DNA of 64,000 bases. Source: Flavobacteriales bacterium (GTDB lineage: Bacteria > Bacteroidota > Bacteroidia > Flavobacteriales_D > Crocinitomicaceae). The notes beneath the pieces were generated by a model, which worked only from the letters and a program-made list of their open reading frames with translations, was not told where the DNA came from and did not search any database. The stretch covers positions 124,001 through 188,000 of the forward strand of contig CANMHB010000002.1 of assembly GCA_947497485.1 (NCBI GenBank), given 5' to 3'. Below, piece after piece: positions 1 to 10,110 of this stretch. The position numbers were made by a program, and so were the translations under genes. Each line of letters begins with the position of its first letter. Within the stretch, counting starts at the first letter, position 1.

Positions 1-525
1 CTCATCATATTTTGTGTTGATTGAAAATGGTTTTCTTAAGTTTTTAACACCATTTTTTTCTTCATTTAAAGCAAATTCACATTGGGCAATAAATGAGGGT
101 ATTTCAAATTCTTTTGAACCACGTTCTCCCAACTGTTCTTTGGATTTTTTGTAAAATTCCAACGCATTCTCAATTAAATTCAAGTTTTGATAGATTTTCG
201 CAGCAAGAAAATGCATTTCTCCGTCGGCTTTCGTCTTTGCTAAACTTAAAGCAGTATCTATATCTACCTTTGCATCATTAAAATTATTGAGGTCAAATTC
301 TGTTGTAGCAAGTAAATAGTATGCCTTCCACGAATAAGGATCAGCTGTTAAAGCCTGTTTATATAACATAAAGGCATCGTAGGTTCTACCGATATTATAC
401 CTTTCATTACCATCACTTATGTATTTGGAACATTTTAATTTGTTGAAAAAACTCGTTTTATTATTTTGACCGATCGCAAAATAACAAGTCATAATGACTA
501 ATAATGAAAGAATATTTTTATTCAT
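1..525 (-). CDS. TPR-containing protein, 3' part cut off by window edge (possibly a TPR/PD40/OmpA-type envelope protein)
   Basis: Open minus-strand frame from ATG at 525 (MNKNILSLLVIMTCYFAIGQNNKTSFFNKLKCSKYISDGNERYNIGRTYDAFMLYKQAL...) with signal peptide and TPR-like helices; runs off the window start. Confidence 0.7.
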   Translation of the reverse strand, partial: MNKNILSLLVIMTCYFAIGQNNKTSFFNKLKCSKYISDGNERYNIGRTYDAFMLYKQALTADPYSWKAYYLLATTEFDLNNFNDAKVDIDTALSLAKTKADGEMHFLAAKIYQNLNLIENALEFYKKSKEQLGERGSKEFEIPSFIAQCEFALNEEKNGVKNLRKPFSINTKYDE

Positions 526-719
526 ATGTATTTAATTGTTTTTTAATGGTCATATGGAATCGCCATGTAATATATTCATCCGTGTTTGTGAGCATTTTGG
601 TCATGGCTTATTTCATAATTTAAATTTATGATTTAACAAATTAACGAATAGTAATGTTACTCCAAACAATTCTTTTTTGTGATCTTCCAATATTTATTTG
701 TTAAAAACTTAAATGAAAT

Positions 720-1103
720 TCAATTAATTTTTGGAAAATGTCTATCAGTCCCATCGAATCTCGGACTTTGAACGGATATAACTTTTAAAGACTTTCTCCC
801 TCTGACTTGAACAGAATGAATAGTGTTTTTTGGGATTGTAACCTGCACGCCAGGAACTAGTTCGATTTCTTGACTACCCATAAGCATTACAGCTCGTCCT
901 GAAAGGACAATAATTGTTTCTGTATGTTCCTTGTGAAAATGTTCCAAAACATTTTTTTTAACAGCTATGAAAAATGAACTTTGTAATGAATCTTCTGATA
1001 TTTTTTCTACATAAACATTTTCATATTCTGGTAGCACCTTTTCCTTCCAATTTATTTGAGATTCCCCTAAAAAAGGAATTATAAGAAACAAGAGAAAACG
1101 CAT
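720..1103 (-). CDS. Cupin-fold protein with signal peptide
   Basis: 127 aa; FHKEHTETIIVLSGRAVMLMGSQEIELVPGVQVTIPKNTIHSV cupin motifs. Confidence 0.75.
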   Translation of the reverse strand: MRFLLFLIIPFLGESQINWKEKVLPEYENVYVEKISEDSLQSSFFIAVKKNVLEHFHKEHTETIIVLSGRAVMLMGSQEIELVPGVQVTIPKNTIHSVQVRGRKSLKVISVQSPRFDGTDRHFPKIN

Positions 1104-2173
1104 TATGCCGCTCGCTTTTTTACTTTTACTTGAAATAACTTAGGCCAGAATTTACCCGTCATATAGAGCTTGCTGCTTAAGTTATCTTTGGCAATTCCAT
1201 TTAATACTTCACCGTTGCCCTTGCCCTCTTTCACAAGATTCGTTGCATCAATCAATGCAAGTACCTTCCCATTTTCAGGATCAATAACGGCAATGTTATT
1301 AGATGTCCAAATATTCGCATAAATTTTTCCGTCAACATATTCAAGTTCATTCAAATAATTCAAGGGTCCTTGATTGGTATAAACTTCAATCGTTTTAACG
1401 ACCTCAAATGTTTTAGGGTCTCTGAAGAACAAACGTTCAGATCCATCTGACATTATTAGATGATTTTTATCATGGCAAAGGCCCCAGCCTTCACCTGTAT
1501 ACGAAAGCTCACGGGTTACCTGAAAGGTTGTTTTATCATAAACAACGCATTTGCCGTTTTTCCATGTTAACTGATAAAGTTCTTCGCCAAAAATTGTTAT
1601 CCCTTCACCAAAATATGAGGCATCGAGGGATGACTTTCTTTTTATTTCACCCGTTTTTAGATCTACTTCAGCGACTAGGGTTTGACCATTTTGATTTGGA
1701 TCTCCCGTTCCTTCAAATAAATTCCCTTTATCAAATTCGAGCCCTTGAGTAAAACTACTTTCTTGGTGAGGGTATTCAGCAATAATCTCAGTTGACCAAC
1801 TTTCCGGGATAATATCAGATAGGACTTGCAATACTCGTTGTTCCTCTTGAATCATACCGTCATTCAATGTCGCCTTTAAGGTGACTGTGTATGTTCCAAC
1901 ATGTTGATTGATTGTGTTAAAATCAAAGGTTATTTGTCCACTTGGTGACATCCATTCTTTAATTTTTTGCCCATTTATTTCTAGCGAAACATCCTTCACA
2001 TCTTCAATAACTTCAAATTTTATAGGGATAATTTGACCAATTTTAACTGCCACATTATCTTTTAAGTTAAAAACAAACGCTTCTTCACTTTCACTGCTAT
2101 TTCCTCGAATAATGGGAACAACCAAAGCTGCCGCAAAACCAATAATTATCAGAACGACTAAGAACTTTTTCAT
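1103..2173 (-). CDS. Glutaminyl-peptide cyclotransferase (glutamine cyclotransferase family)
   Basis: 356 aa; FTQGLEFDKGNLFEGTGDPNQNGQ... LNELEYVDGKIYANIWTSNNIAVIDPENGKV family signature. Confidence 0.85.
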   Translation of the reverse strand: MKKFLVVLIIIGFAAALVVPIIRGNSSESEEAFVFNLKDNVAVKIGQIIPIKFEVIEDVKDVSLEINGQKIKEWMSPSGQITFDFNTINQHVGTYTVTLKATLNDGMIQEEQRVLQVLSDIIPESWSTEIIAEYPHQESSFTQGLEFDKGNLFEGTGDPNQNGQTLVAEVDLKTGEIKRKSSLDASYFGEGITIFGEELYQLTWKNGKCVVYDKTTFQVTRELSYTGEGWGLCHDKNHLIMSDGSERLFFRDPKTFEVVKTIEVYTNQGPLNYLNELEYVDGKIYANIWTSNNIAVIDPENGKVLALIDATNLVKEGKGNGEVLNGIAKDNLSSKLYMTGKFWPKLFQVKVKKRAA

Positions 2174-2175
2174 TT

Positions 2176-2517
2176 TTAAATTGAATCTAGTTTGGATTGA
2201 ACTTCAATTCCAGCTATTCGTTCGTGAGTTGCAGAATAGATAGGGGAATTTTTAAATAGAAGAATTGCCTGAGGTGATTGATGAGTAATTCCTGTTTTTT
2301 CTGAAATTTCATTGGATATTTCTCTAAAACTTAAAAGGTCTAAAAGAAAAAAATCAGCCTTTTGAGAATTCAAAACCCCTGATTTTTCAAAATCATTCAG
2401 CGCCATTTTCGAGATAATACATCGCGCACTATGTTTGAAAAATAATTGCGGTTTTACATCACTATTTTGAATTGCTTGACGAAGCTGCTCTATTGAAGTT
2501 AATTGTATCCAAGCCAT
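2176..2517 (-). CDS. Bacillithiol-system monothiol bacilliredoxin-like protein (YtxJ/BrxC family)
   Basis: 113 aa; FFKHSARCIISKMAL motif and SPQAILLFKNSPIYSATHERI C-terminal. Confidence 0.75.
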   Translation of the reverse strand: MAWIQLTSIEQLRQAIQNSDVKPQLFFKHSARCIISKMALNDFEKSGVLNSQKADFFLLDLLSFREISNEISEKTGITHQSPQAILLFKNSPIYSATHERIAGIEVQSKLDSI

Positions 2518-3539
2518 TAAATTCCAGATTTAAATTGTTTTAAAAATCGAATATCATTTTCCGAATACAATCTCAGGTCTGTTACACGATATTTCAATTG
2601 TGCTATTCGTTCAATTCCCATTCCGAAGGCAAACCCCGTATATTCACTTGAATCGATTCCACAGGAATCCAGAACATTCGGATCAACCATGCCGCATCCA
2701 AGAATTTCAAGCCAACCTGAGTATTTACAGACGTTACAGCCTTTACCATTGCATAGCGTACACGAAACATCAACTTCTGCACTCGGTTCTGTAAAAGGAA
2801 AATAAGAGGGTCTTAATCGAATTTGCGTTTTTTCTCCGAACATTTCTTGTGCAAAATATAACAGCGTTTGTTTTAAATCTGCAAATGACACGCCTTTGTC
2901 AATATACAATCCTTCAACTTGGTGAAAAAAACAATGAGCTCTCGCTGATATAGCCTCATTTCGGTAAACCCTTCCCGGAGAAATTGTTCGAATTGGTGGT
3001 TTAGAAGTTTCCATAACCCGAACCTGAACAGAACTTGTATGTGTTCGAAGAGCTATTTCTTTTTCCCCTTTCTCAATAAAAAAAGTGTCTTGCATATCCC
3101 GAGCGGGGTGTTCAGGTGGAAAATTCAAGGCGGAGAAATTATGCCAATCATCCTCTATTTCTGGGCCTTCGGAAACGATATATCCAATTTTAGAAAAAAT
3201 AGAAATAATTTCCCGCTTCACTAACGAAAGAGGATGATGACTGCCTATTTCAAAGCTTTCACCCGGTCTTGATAAGTCGAGGTCATTAGCTGTTTTTTGA
3301 GATTGAATAAGCGTTTTTTTTGAATCCTCGTATTTCAATTCAGCATCCGTTCGGAGTTGATTTAGTAATTGGCCTATTTCCTTTTTTTCTTCATTTGGAA
3401 CATTTTTCAATTCAGAAAACAACTCCTTCGTCAATCCTTTTGAGCCTAGAAATTTAATTCTGAATGCTTCCAATTGATCGATTGAATTTATTTCAAACGA
3501 ACCTATGGAATTTTTTATGTCGTTTATTTTTGATTTCAT
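2517..3539 (-). CDS. pheS: Phenylalanine--tRNA ligase alpha subunit
   Basis: 340 aa; class II aaRS motifs [61 protein letters not shown]. Confidence 0.97.
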   Translation of the reverse strand: MKSKINDIKNSIGSFEINSIDQLEAFRIKFLGSKGLTKELFSELKNVPNEEKKEIGQLLNQLRTDAELKYEDSKKTLIQSQKTANDLDLSRPGESFEIGSHHPLSLVKREIISIFSKIGYIVSEGPEIEDDWHNFSALNFPPEHPARDMQDTFFIEKGEKEIALRTHTSSVQVRVMETSKPPIRTISPGRVYRNEAISARAHCFFHQVEGLYIDKGVSFADLKQTLLYFAQEMFGEKTQIRLRPSYFPFTEPSAEVDVSCTLCNGKGCNVCKYSGWLEILGCGMVDPNVLDSCGIDSSEYTGFAFGMGIERIAQLKYRVTDLRLYSENDIRFLKQFKSGI

Positions 3540-3589
3540 TCGGTTTAACCTGTAACTTTTTGTGTTACTTTAATGTTTAATCAATATCT

Positions 3590-4006
3590 ATGCTTATTTT
3601 AGTATTGCAAATTTATAAGAAAAAACTGGCTAAACATCGACTTCAATCTGTATTCGTTATTTTATTGTTTATTGGTTTTTTGATGTCCATTTCGGGCTGT
3701 TACAAAAAACAAGATACAATTCTTCAAGTATACGTAAGAGATTCTAGCGGAGTAGTTGTTGAGGGTGCAAAAGTGGATGTTTTTGCCGAACCTACCACCA
3801 CAAGTAATAATGCCTTGCAAATTAATATGACCGAACTCACTGATGAATCAGGTACGGCAACTTTTAATTTTAATGAAATTTACAAATCAGGGCAAACTGG
3901 AACTGCCATTGTTAAGGCAAAGGCTACTTACTACAGTAAAACCGGGCAGCAGGTGGTTCAGGTAATTGAGGAAACTAATAATGAGTGCTTTATAGAAATA
4001 CAGTAA
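3590..4006 (+). CDS. Small lipoprotein with carboxypeptidase-regulatory-like/Ig-like fold (paralogue 1 of 3)
   Basis: Lipobox ISGCYKK; ILQVYVRDSSGVVVEGAKVDVFAEP shared with the next two ORFs. Confidence 0.7.
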   Translation: MLILVLQIYKKKLAKHRLQSVFVILLFIGFLMSISGCYKKQDTILQVYVRDSSGVVVEGAKVDVFAEPTTTSNNALQINMTELTDESGTATFNFNEIYKSGQTGTAIVKAKATYYSKTGQQVVQVIEETNNECFIEIQ

Positions 4007-4072
4007 CTTTAAATAAAATTAATCGTATTCTCTGTTTTAGAGAAAAAATGTAACTTTGGGAACTGATAAATT

Positions 4073-4444
4073 ATGAAAAAACGACATTTTTTTACTTTCG
4101 CCATTTTGTTGGGCCTTATTTTCACAAGTTGTGAGCCCAAAGACCCTGCTGTTTTGAAGGTTTTCGTTAGGTCTTCGACGAACCAACTAATAAATGGTGC
4201 AAAAGTTATTGTTATTGGGGATCAGCAATCAAATCCACCAACACTAGAATTCGTTGATACATCATACACGAATAGTTCTGGTTTTTCAGTTGTGGATATG
4301 GATCAGTATTTCGCAACTTCAGGAGAAGATAATACAACCGGTTATTTTGATATAATTGTGAAATACAACAACAAAGTGGCCAATGGCTACACGCGTTGCA
4401 GAGTTCACACTACATCTGTTGAAACAATTTATTTACCGAATTAA
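4073..4444 (+). CDS. Small lipoprotein with carboxypeptidase-regulatory-like/Ig-like fold (paralogue 2 of 3)
   Basis: Lipobox FTSCEPK; VLKVFVRSSTNQLINGAKVIVIGD, DTSYTNSSGFSV. Confidence 0.7.
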   Translation: MKKRHFFTFAILLGLIFTSCEPKDPAVLKVFVRSSTNQLINGAKVIVIGDQQSNPPTLEFVDTSYTNSSGFSVVDMDQYFATSGEDNTTGYFDIIVKYNNKVANGYTRCRVHTTSVETIYLPN

Positions 4445-4534
4445 AAATTATGAATTAAGCCATAGCGGGAATCGTTTCAAATAAGTTAGAATTTCATTGG
4501 CGATTCATTATGACTATAAAAAAATAAAACACAT

Positions 4535-4903
4535 ATGAAAAAGATATTTATAATTATTCTTGCACTGTCAGCAGTTTCTACTTTTACTTCTTGTCGAAAG
4601 AAAAAAGATACGATCGCAAATATTTACGTACGTGATGAAAACGACGATATCGTAAACGGCGCAATGGTTGTTTTATACGGAACAAATACAGCTGGAACAC
4701 CTCAGCAAGTTGCTGTTTTTGACACAGCCTACACAAATTCATCTGGTTTAGCTTCATTCAATTATAATGATTTGTATCAATTAGGTCAAGCAGGAGTGGC
4801 CGTGTTAGATATTAAAGCTCAAAAACAAAATCGCGTTGGTCAAGGGATAATTAAAATTGAAGCAGAAAAAGTAAACGAAGAAACCGTTTTCATTAATCCG
4901 TGA
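4535..4903 (+). CDS. Small lipoprotein with carboxypeptidase-regulatory-like/Ig-like fold (paralogue 3 of 3)
   Basis: Lipobox FTSCRKK; IANIYVRDENDDIVNGAMVVLYGT, DTAYTNSSGLASF. Confidence 0.7.
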   Translation: MKKIFIIILALSAVSTFTSCRKKKDTIANIYVRDENDDIVNGAMVVLYGTNTAGTPQQVAVFDTAYTNSSGLASFNYNDLYQLGQAGVAVLDIKAQKQNRVGQGIIKIEAEKVNEETVFINP

Positions 4904-5239
4904 TTAAGCCCGGATTTGTTTGCTTAATTTTCCGGTATTGAAATAAAGGATTTCTTCTCTATCGATTTTGCTGTCATTAAGCGCTGAAAAGTAAAGCTTG
5001 TATTCTACATAATCTTCAAGATCTAGAGATTCCAAGTAATCATTGATGTCTTTATCAGGATTATTCTTTTGTAAAATGCTTAATAATCGATTAATCTCTG
5101 AGACAGGAATAAAAAAAGTTGTTTCGTATGAAAGCGAATCCTTTTTGATTTCGGCAACTAATTTTGCTGATTCATTAAATGAATTAAATGTCATTGATGT
5201 TAAAATTATTTGTTCCATTGTTCTAATTTTATAAGACAA
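4904..5239 (-). CDS. Hypothetical protein
   Basis: Intact 111-aa ORF filling the gap between flanking genes. Confidence 0.5.
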   Translation of the reverse strand: MSYKIRTMEQIILTSMTFNSFNESAKLVAEIKKDSLSYETTFFIPVSEINRLLSILQKNNPDKDINDYLESLDLEDYVEYKLYFSALNDSKIDREEILYFNTGKLSKQIRA

Positions 5240-5347
5240 AGTTCGGTGAGTAGGTCGTAAACAATTTACGGCCTATATTTCTTTTTTGTATTAATTAATA
5301 TTAAGCTTGATTCACTAACTTTGCGGAGAATGTCTGAAGGCACAAAC

Positions 5348-6118
5348 ATGTCGTTTCTTCAACACCTTGAAGAACTCCGTTGGAGATTGGTTCGCGCAGC
5401 CATAGCCGTTGTTGTTGCCGCAATTGTAATTTGGATTTATCAGGTTGAAATTATCGAAAATGTCTTCTTGGCTATGGCTGAAGATGACTTTATCACATTT
5501 AAATACCTCTGTAAATATTTCGGAATTTGTTCAGAAAAGCTGAATGTTAATTTTCAAAGCATGACTGTTTCCGGACAGTTCTCATACGCATTAATGATGA
5601 GTATTGTCGGTGGGGCGATCGTTGCTTTTCCATTTATTTTCTATCAATTATGGGCATTTGTAAAGCCAGGGTTAAAATTCAAGGAAAAGAAAATGGCAAA
5701 AGGAATTGTCTTTTATGTTAGTCTTTTATTTTTTTCTGGTATTTTATTCGGTTATTTCGTTGTAGCACCAATGAGTATTCAGTTTTTCGGAACATTTCAA
5801 ATGAGCAAACGAATTGAAAATATCTACACCATTGATTCATACATGAGTACCATTATTTCGACAGTTTTCTACACAGGACTGTTCTTTCTATTGCCCATTG
5901 TAACGTATTTTCTCACCAAAGTTGGTCTGTTTGATTCAGCTTTTCTTAAAAAATACAGGCGTCATGCAGTGGTTATCATCTTAATCTTATCTGCAATTAT
6001 CACACCTCCTGACTGGATAACGCAAATTATCGTCTCTGTTCCGTTACTTATCCTTTATGAAATCGGGATTTTGGTTGCTATTCGAGTTGAAAAAAATGAA
6101 TTAAAATCAAAAAGTTAG
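5348..6118 (+). CDS. tatC: Sec-independent protein translocase TatC (ORF extends upstream to 5321/5330)
   Basis: MSFLQHLEELRWRLVRAAIAV start typical of TatC; multi-TM; YRRHAVVIILILSAIITPPD. Confidence 0.95.
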   Translation: MSFLQHLEELRWRLVRAAIAVVVAAIVIWIYQVEIIENVFLAMAEDDFITFKYLCKYFGICSEKLNVNFQSMTVSGQFSYALMMSIVGGAIVAFPFIFYQLWAFVKPGLKFKEKKMAKGIVFYVSLLFFSGILFGYFVVAPMSIQFFGTFQMSKRIENIYTIDSYMSTIISTVFYTGLFFLLPIVTYFLTKVGLFDSAFLKKYRRHAVVIILILSAIITPPDWITQIIVSVPLLILYEIGILVAIRVEKNELKSKS

Positions 6119-8578
6119 ATGAAACCCAAGTTACTCGTCGCTTTGTTTATCTTTTGCTTTGGGAGCATTTCTCTAGCCCAACAAACAACCGTTTATGGTC
6201 GCGTGATAGATGCTGAATCGGGTTTTGGATTTCAATTTGTGAAGGTTCAGTTTATGAATTCCAAAATTGGAACCATAACAGACTCACTCGGTAATTACTC
6301 CATAAAAACATATTATGCTACTGATTCTTTGATGTTTATGTTTCCGGGATATAAAGTGAAAACTGTTAAAGTAAACAAAGATCAATCTCAAGAAATAAAC
6401 ATCACACTTGAAATTCGCGCAAACGCGCATCAGGAAGTTGTAATTCGTCCACCTGATGAACCATTTGCAATCAAGTTGCACAAACGTATTATTGCTAATA
6501 AACCAATTAACAATAAAGAGAAACTAGATGCCTACGAATACGAGGCCTACAACAAAATCCAGTTGGATCTGAACAACATTGGGGACAAGTTTACAAAAAA
6601 CGGTATCGTAAAACGCTTGGATTTAATAATGGACTACCTCGACTCAACTGATGAGGGACGAGCATTTCTTCCTGTAATTCTTAGTGAAAATGTTTCCGAT
6701 TTTTATTTCAAAAATAAACCGAAATTAAAGAAAGAAGTTGTAAAAGCGACACAGATTTCAGGAATTGAGAATTTACAAATGAATCAATATTTAGGGGATA
6801 TGTATTTAGATATCAATGTTTATGATAATATCTATGACATGTTCTTTAAATCGTTCATTAGTCCAGTCTCAAATTATGCGCGCAACTATTATCATTTTTA
6901 CGTTGAGGATTCAACTTATATTGGGAGTAATTGGTGTTATAAAATGCGTTTCAAGCCGAAAAGAACTGGAGACTTGACCTTTTCTGGTGAAATGTGGATT
7001 CATGACACAACCTATGCCATTAAGCGATTTAGCGGTAATATTTCACCTGATGCCAACTTAAACTACATTCAAGATTTTTATTTCGAACAGGAATTTGAGC
7101 AGGTAGAAAAAGAGGTTTGGATGATGACCAAAGAAAAACTAATCGCTGATATTCGATTAACTGAAAAAACAAAAGTATATGGTCTTTTTGGGCGAAAAAC
7201 GAGTTCAAGACGTTATTTTAAAATTAATGAGAAAAGACAACCGGAATTCTACAAAGGCGACAATACCGTTGAAATCCTCGATAGTGCAAAACTAAGAAGT
7301 GAAAATTACTGGAACGAAATTCGGCATCAACCCCTTACAAAACAAGAACAGCAAATTAATCAAATGATCGATTCTTTGGAAAACAATCGTTTTTTTAATA
7401 CAATGAAAAATGTCACTTATTTGGCATCGACAGGATATTATCCCGTAGGAAAAATTGAAATTGGAAGCATCGCATCTTTCATAGCCTATAACCCTGTCGA
7501 AAAACTAAGAATGGCTTTTGCACTTAGAACGTCCAATGCTTTTTCTAAAAGGGTTGAATTCGGTGGCCGAATTGCTTATGGATTTGGAGATGAAAAAATT
7601 AAATATGGAGCTTCTATTCGCTACAATATTACCCCTAAAAAAAGAGGCCTACTCACAACGTATTACAGTTATGACATAGAACAGATTGGGGTTTCAAGTA
7701 GTGCCTTGTCTATGGGAAATACTTTCACTACCGTTTTAAGTACAGCCCCATTTGATAAATTAACCTTTGTAACCAAAGCCGGACTGAGTTTTGAAAAAGA
7801 CATCAAAAAAGACTTTGTGTCTTTTGTTGGTTGTGAACTCAAGGAGCTTACTCCTTTGGGATTAGCGAACTATAAACGTGTTGTTGGAATAGACACTTCA
7901 TTGATTTCAAAAATTCGAACTGCCGAAATTACTGCTCGTATACGTTGGGCAAAGGACGAAGAATTTCTATCAGGAAATTTCGATCGAACAGCTGTAACAT
8001 GCACAAACCCCATCTTATCTCTTCAAGGAATTTTTGGTGTGAAAGGTTTATTTGGGAGCCAATATTCATATCAAAAACTAGAATTTCAAATCGAACATTA
8101 CCATCAATTAGGAGTTTTGGGAAGATTATATTACGGCGGTTCTGTTGGTTACATTTTCGGAACAACTGCATACCCTTTTCTGAAAGCGATTCCTGGAAAT
8201 CAATCTTTGTATTTAATGTCAAGTGCCTTTAATAAATTAAATTTCTTAGAATTTGTAACAGATAAATATGCTAGCGCGTTTATCCAAAATCAATGGGAGG
8301 GACTCTTTTTTGATCGCATACCACTTGTCAAAAAACTAAAATTACGACTTGTAACGACTGGAAAAATTGCAATTGGAGCTATAAGTTCTAGGCATCAGAG
8401 CGAAATGCTTTTACCTTCCTTTGTTAAACAATTCAATGGAATACCTTATGCTGAAACTAGTATCGGTATAGAAAACATCCTTAAGGTTATCCGAGTAGAT
8501 TTGGTTTGGAGAATGACCCATCTCGATCCAGGGATGAGTCCGCTAGGTGTTCGAGCAAAATTTGCGTTTAATTTTTAG
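6119..8578 (+). CDS. DUF5686 / carboxypeptidase-like regulatory domain outer-membrane protein
   Basis: 819 aa; N-terminal [38 protein letters not shown] CarboxypepD_reg-like, then long beta-rich region. Confidence 0.8.
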   Translation: MKPKLLVALFIFCFGSISLAQQTTVYGRVIDAESGFGFQFVKVQFMNSKIGTITDSLGNYSIKTYYATDSLMFMFPGYKVKTVKVNKDQSQEINITLEIRANAHQEVVIRPPDEPFAIKLHKRIIANKPINNKEKLDAYEYEAYNKIQLDLNNIGDKFTKNGIVKRLDLIMDYLDSTDEGRAFLPVILSENVSDFYFKNKPKLKKEVVKATQISGIENLQMNQYLGDMYLDINVYDNIYDMFFKSFISPVSNYARNYYHFYVEDSTYIGSNWCYKMRFKPKRTGDLTFSGEMWIHDTTYAIKRFSGNISPDANLNYIQDFYFEQEFEQVEKEVWMMTKEKLIADIRLTEKTKVYGLFGRKTSSRRYFKINEKRQPEFYKGDNTVEILDSAKLRSENYWNEIRHQPLTKQEQQINQMIDSLENNRFFNTMKNVTYLASTGYYPVGKIEIGSIASFIAYNPVEKLRMAFALRTSNAFSKRVEFGGRIAYGFGDEKIKYGASIRYNITPKKRGLLTTYYSYDIEQIGVSSSALSMGNTFTTVLSTAPFDKLTFVTKAGLSFEKDIKKDFVSFVGCELKELTPLGLANYKRVVGIDTSLISKIRTAEITARIRWAKDEEFLSGNFDRTAVTCTNPILSLQGIFGVKGLFGSQYSYQKLEFQIEHYHQLGVLGRLYYGGSVGYIFGTTAYPFLKAIPGNQSLYLMSSAFNKLNFLEFVTDKYASAFIQNQWEGLFFDRIPLVKKLKLRLVTTGKIAIGAISSRHQSEMLLPSFVKQFNGIPYAETSIGIENILKVIRVDLVWRMTHLDPGMSPLGVRAKFAFNF

Positions 8579-8595
8579 TAACTTCGATAAATCAA

Positions 8596-9321
8596 ATGAA
8601 GCTTTACACAGAAAATATTCGAAAAACCTACCGAGGAAGAGCAGTTGTAAATGGGGTTTCTGTGGAGGTTAATCAAGGTGAAATCGTAGGTTTACTTGGT
8701 CCAAATGGCGCTGGAAAAACAACTTCATTTTATATGATCGTTGGTCTCGTAAGACCAGACGAGGGGAAAGTTTTTCTAGATGACGTGGAAATAACGAAAG
8801 CTCCAATGTATAAACGAGCTCAAATGGGCATTGGCTACCTACCGCAAGAAGTTTCTGTTTTCAGAAAATTAAGCGTTGAAGACAATATCATGGCCATTTT
8901 GGAGATGACAGATCTCAATAAAACGCAGCGCCAGGAAAAACTCGAGCGACTATTGGAAGAATTTCATTTGACACATGTTCGGAAAAATTTAGGCAATCGT
9001 CTTTCGGGAGGAGAAAAACGTAGAACTGAAATTGCTCGGGCGCTTGCTACAGATCCTAAATTTGTGCTTTTAGATGAGCCATTTGCTGGGGTTGACCCAA
9101 TTGCCGTGGAAGACATTCAAGCTATCGTGTCGGAACTTAAAAAGCGAAACATAGGTATTTTAATTACCGATCACAATGTTCAAGAAACCCTTTCTATTAC
9201 AGATCGTGCTTATTTACTTTTCGAAGGAAGTATTTTAAAATCAGGAACGGCCGAAGAACTTGCATCAGATGAACAAGTGCGTAGGGTTTATTTGGGACAG
9301 AATTTTGTTTTAAGAAAATAG
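8596..9321 (+). CDS. lptB: LPS export ABC transporter ATP-binding protein
   Basis: 241 aa; Walker [60 protein letters not shown]. Confidence 0.96.
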   Translation: MKLYTENIRKTYRGRAVVNGVSVEVNQGEIVGLLGPNGAGKTTSFYMIVGLVRPDEGKVFLDDVEITKAPMYKRAQMGIGYLPQEVSVFRKLSVEDNIMAILEMTDLNKTQRQEKLERLLEEFHLTHVRKNLGNRLSGGEKRRTEIARALATDPKFVLLDEPFAGVDPIAVEDIQAIVSELKKRNIGILITDHNVQETLSITDRAYLLFEGSILKSGTAEELASDEQVRRVYLGQNFVLRK

Positions 9322-9332
9322 CTATTCTTGTC

Positions 9333-10049
9333 TTAAATAATATCAAACATATCCTTAACACCAAAAAGTCGATCAATAGTAAAACCTTCAGCATATTTCA
9401 TGCCTGCAGGGCGACCAAAATTCAACATTCTTCCTTTCACGAAGTCAAAAAACTCTTCACCTGAAATAGGTGTTTCAGGCTCAGAACTGTTTGGATCGAA
9501 AAATTGTGTTTTGTAGGCTTTTATTACCTCTATTTTCTTTTCGGCAAAGGGAGTAACATCAATTACAAAATTGGGCGTTATAAAATAATCTTGGATATAA
9601 TGCAATACCAATCTCGGTCGAAATGAATTTTGTTCTGCCCCATCCCAAGATGTTTCAATTTTCCGAAGACCAGATAGATAACATGCGTCAGCAACGAGCT
9701 TTGCTGCTCTACCATGATCGGGGTGCCGATCAATAATGCTATTCGCCAAAACGATTTGAGGCTGAAATCTTCTTATCTGTTGAATGATTAATCGTTTATT
9801 TTCCTCACTCGGCTCGAAAAATCCATCCTTCATTCGAAGATTTTCACGAATTTTTAACCCAAGCAATTTAGCAGATTCCTCGGCCTCCTCATAGCGAGAC
9901 TGAACAGTCCCCCTGGTGCCAAGCTCCCCCTCAGTTAAGTCAATTATACCAACAGCCTTTCCTTCGCTTGAATACTTCAAAAGCGTCCCACCTGCAGAAA
10001 TTTCTGCATCATCCGGATGAACTGAAAAAGCGAGGATGTCTAGTTTCAT
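9333..10049 (-). CDS. bshB1: Bacillithiol biosynthesis deacetylase BshB1
   Basis: 238 aa LmbE-like; MKLDILAFSVHPDDAEISAGGTLL, DRHPDHGRAAKLVADACYLSGLRKIET, AYKTQFFDPNS. Confidence 0.93.
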   Translation of the reverse strand: MKLDILAFSVHPDDAEISAGGTLLKYSSEGKAVGIIDLTEGELGTRGTVQSRYEEAEESAKLLGLKIRENLRMKDGFFEPSEENKRLIIQQIRRFQPQIVLANSIIDRHPDHGRAAKLVADACYLSGLRKIETSWDGAEQNSFRPRLVLHYIQDYFITPNFVIDVTPFAEKKIEVIKAYKTQFFDPNSSEPETPISGEEFFDFVKGRMLNFGRPAGMKYAEGFTIDRLFGVKDMFDII

Positions 10050-10062
10050 TTTTAATAATTGC

Positions 10063-10103
10063 GAACGGCTAGTTGCTAATTATTAGCTCGCAACTAGCTG
10101 TTC
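10063..10103. repeat. Intergenic inverted repeat (14-bp arms, one G-T wobble)
   Basis: GAACGGCTAGTTGC (10063-10076) versus GCAACTAGCTGTTC (10090-10103), with nested GCTAA/TTAGC. Confidence 0.75.
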
Positions 10104-10110
10104 TTCGTTT

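Noticed and set aside
93-281. 62-aa + strand ORF near the window start
   Set aside because: Antisense to the TPR protein frame that spans 1-525
7929-8232. Overlapping ORFs on both strands inside the DUF5686 gene
   Set aside because: Shadow ORFs in a long coding region
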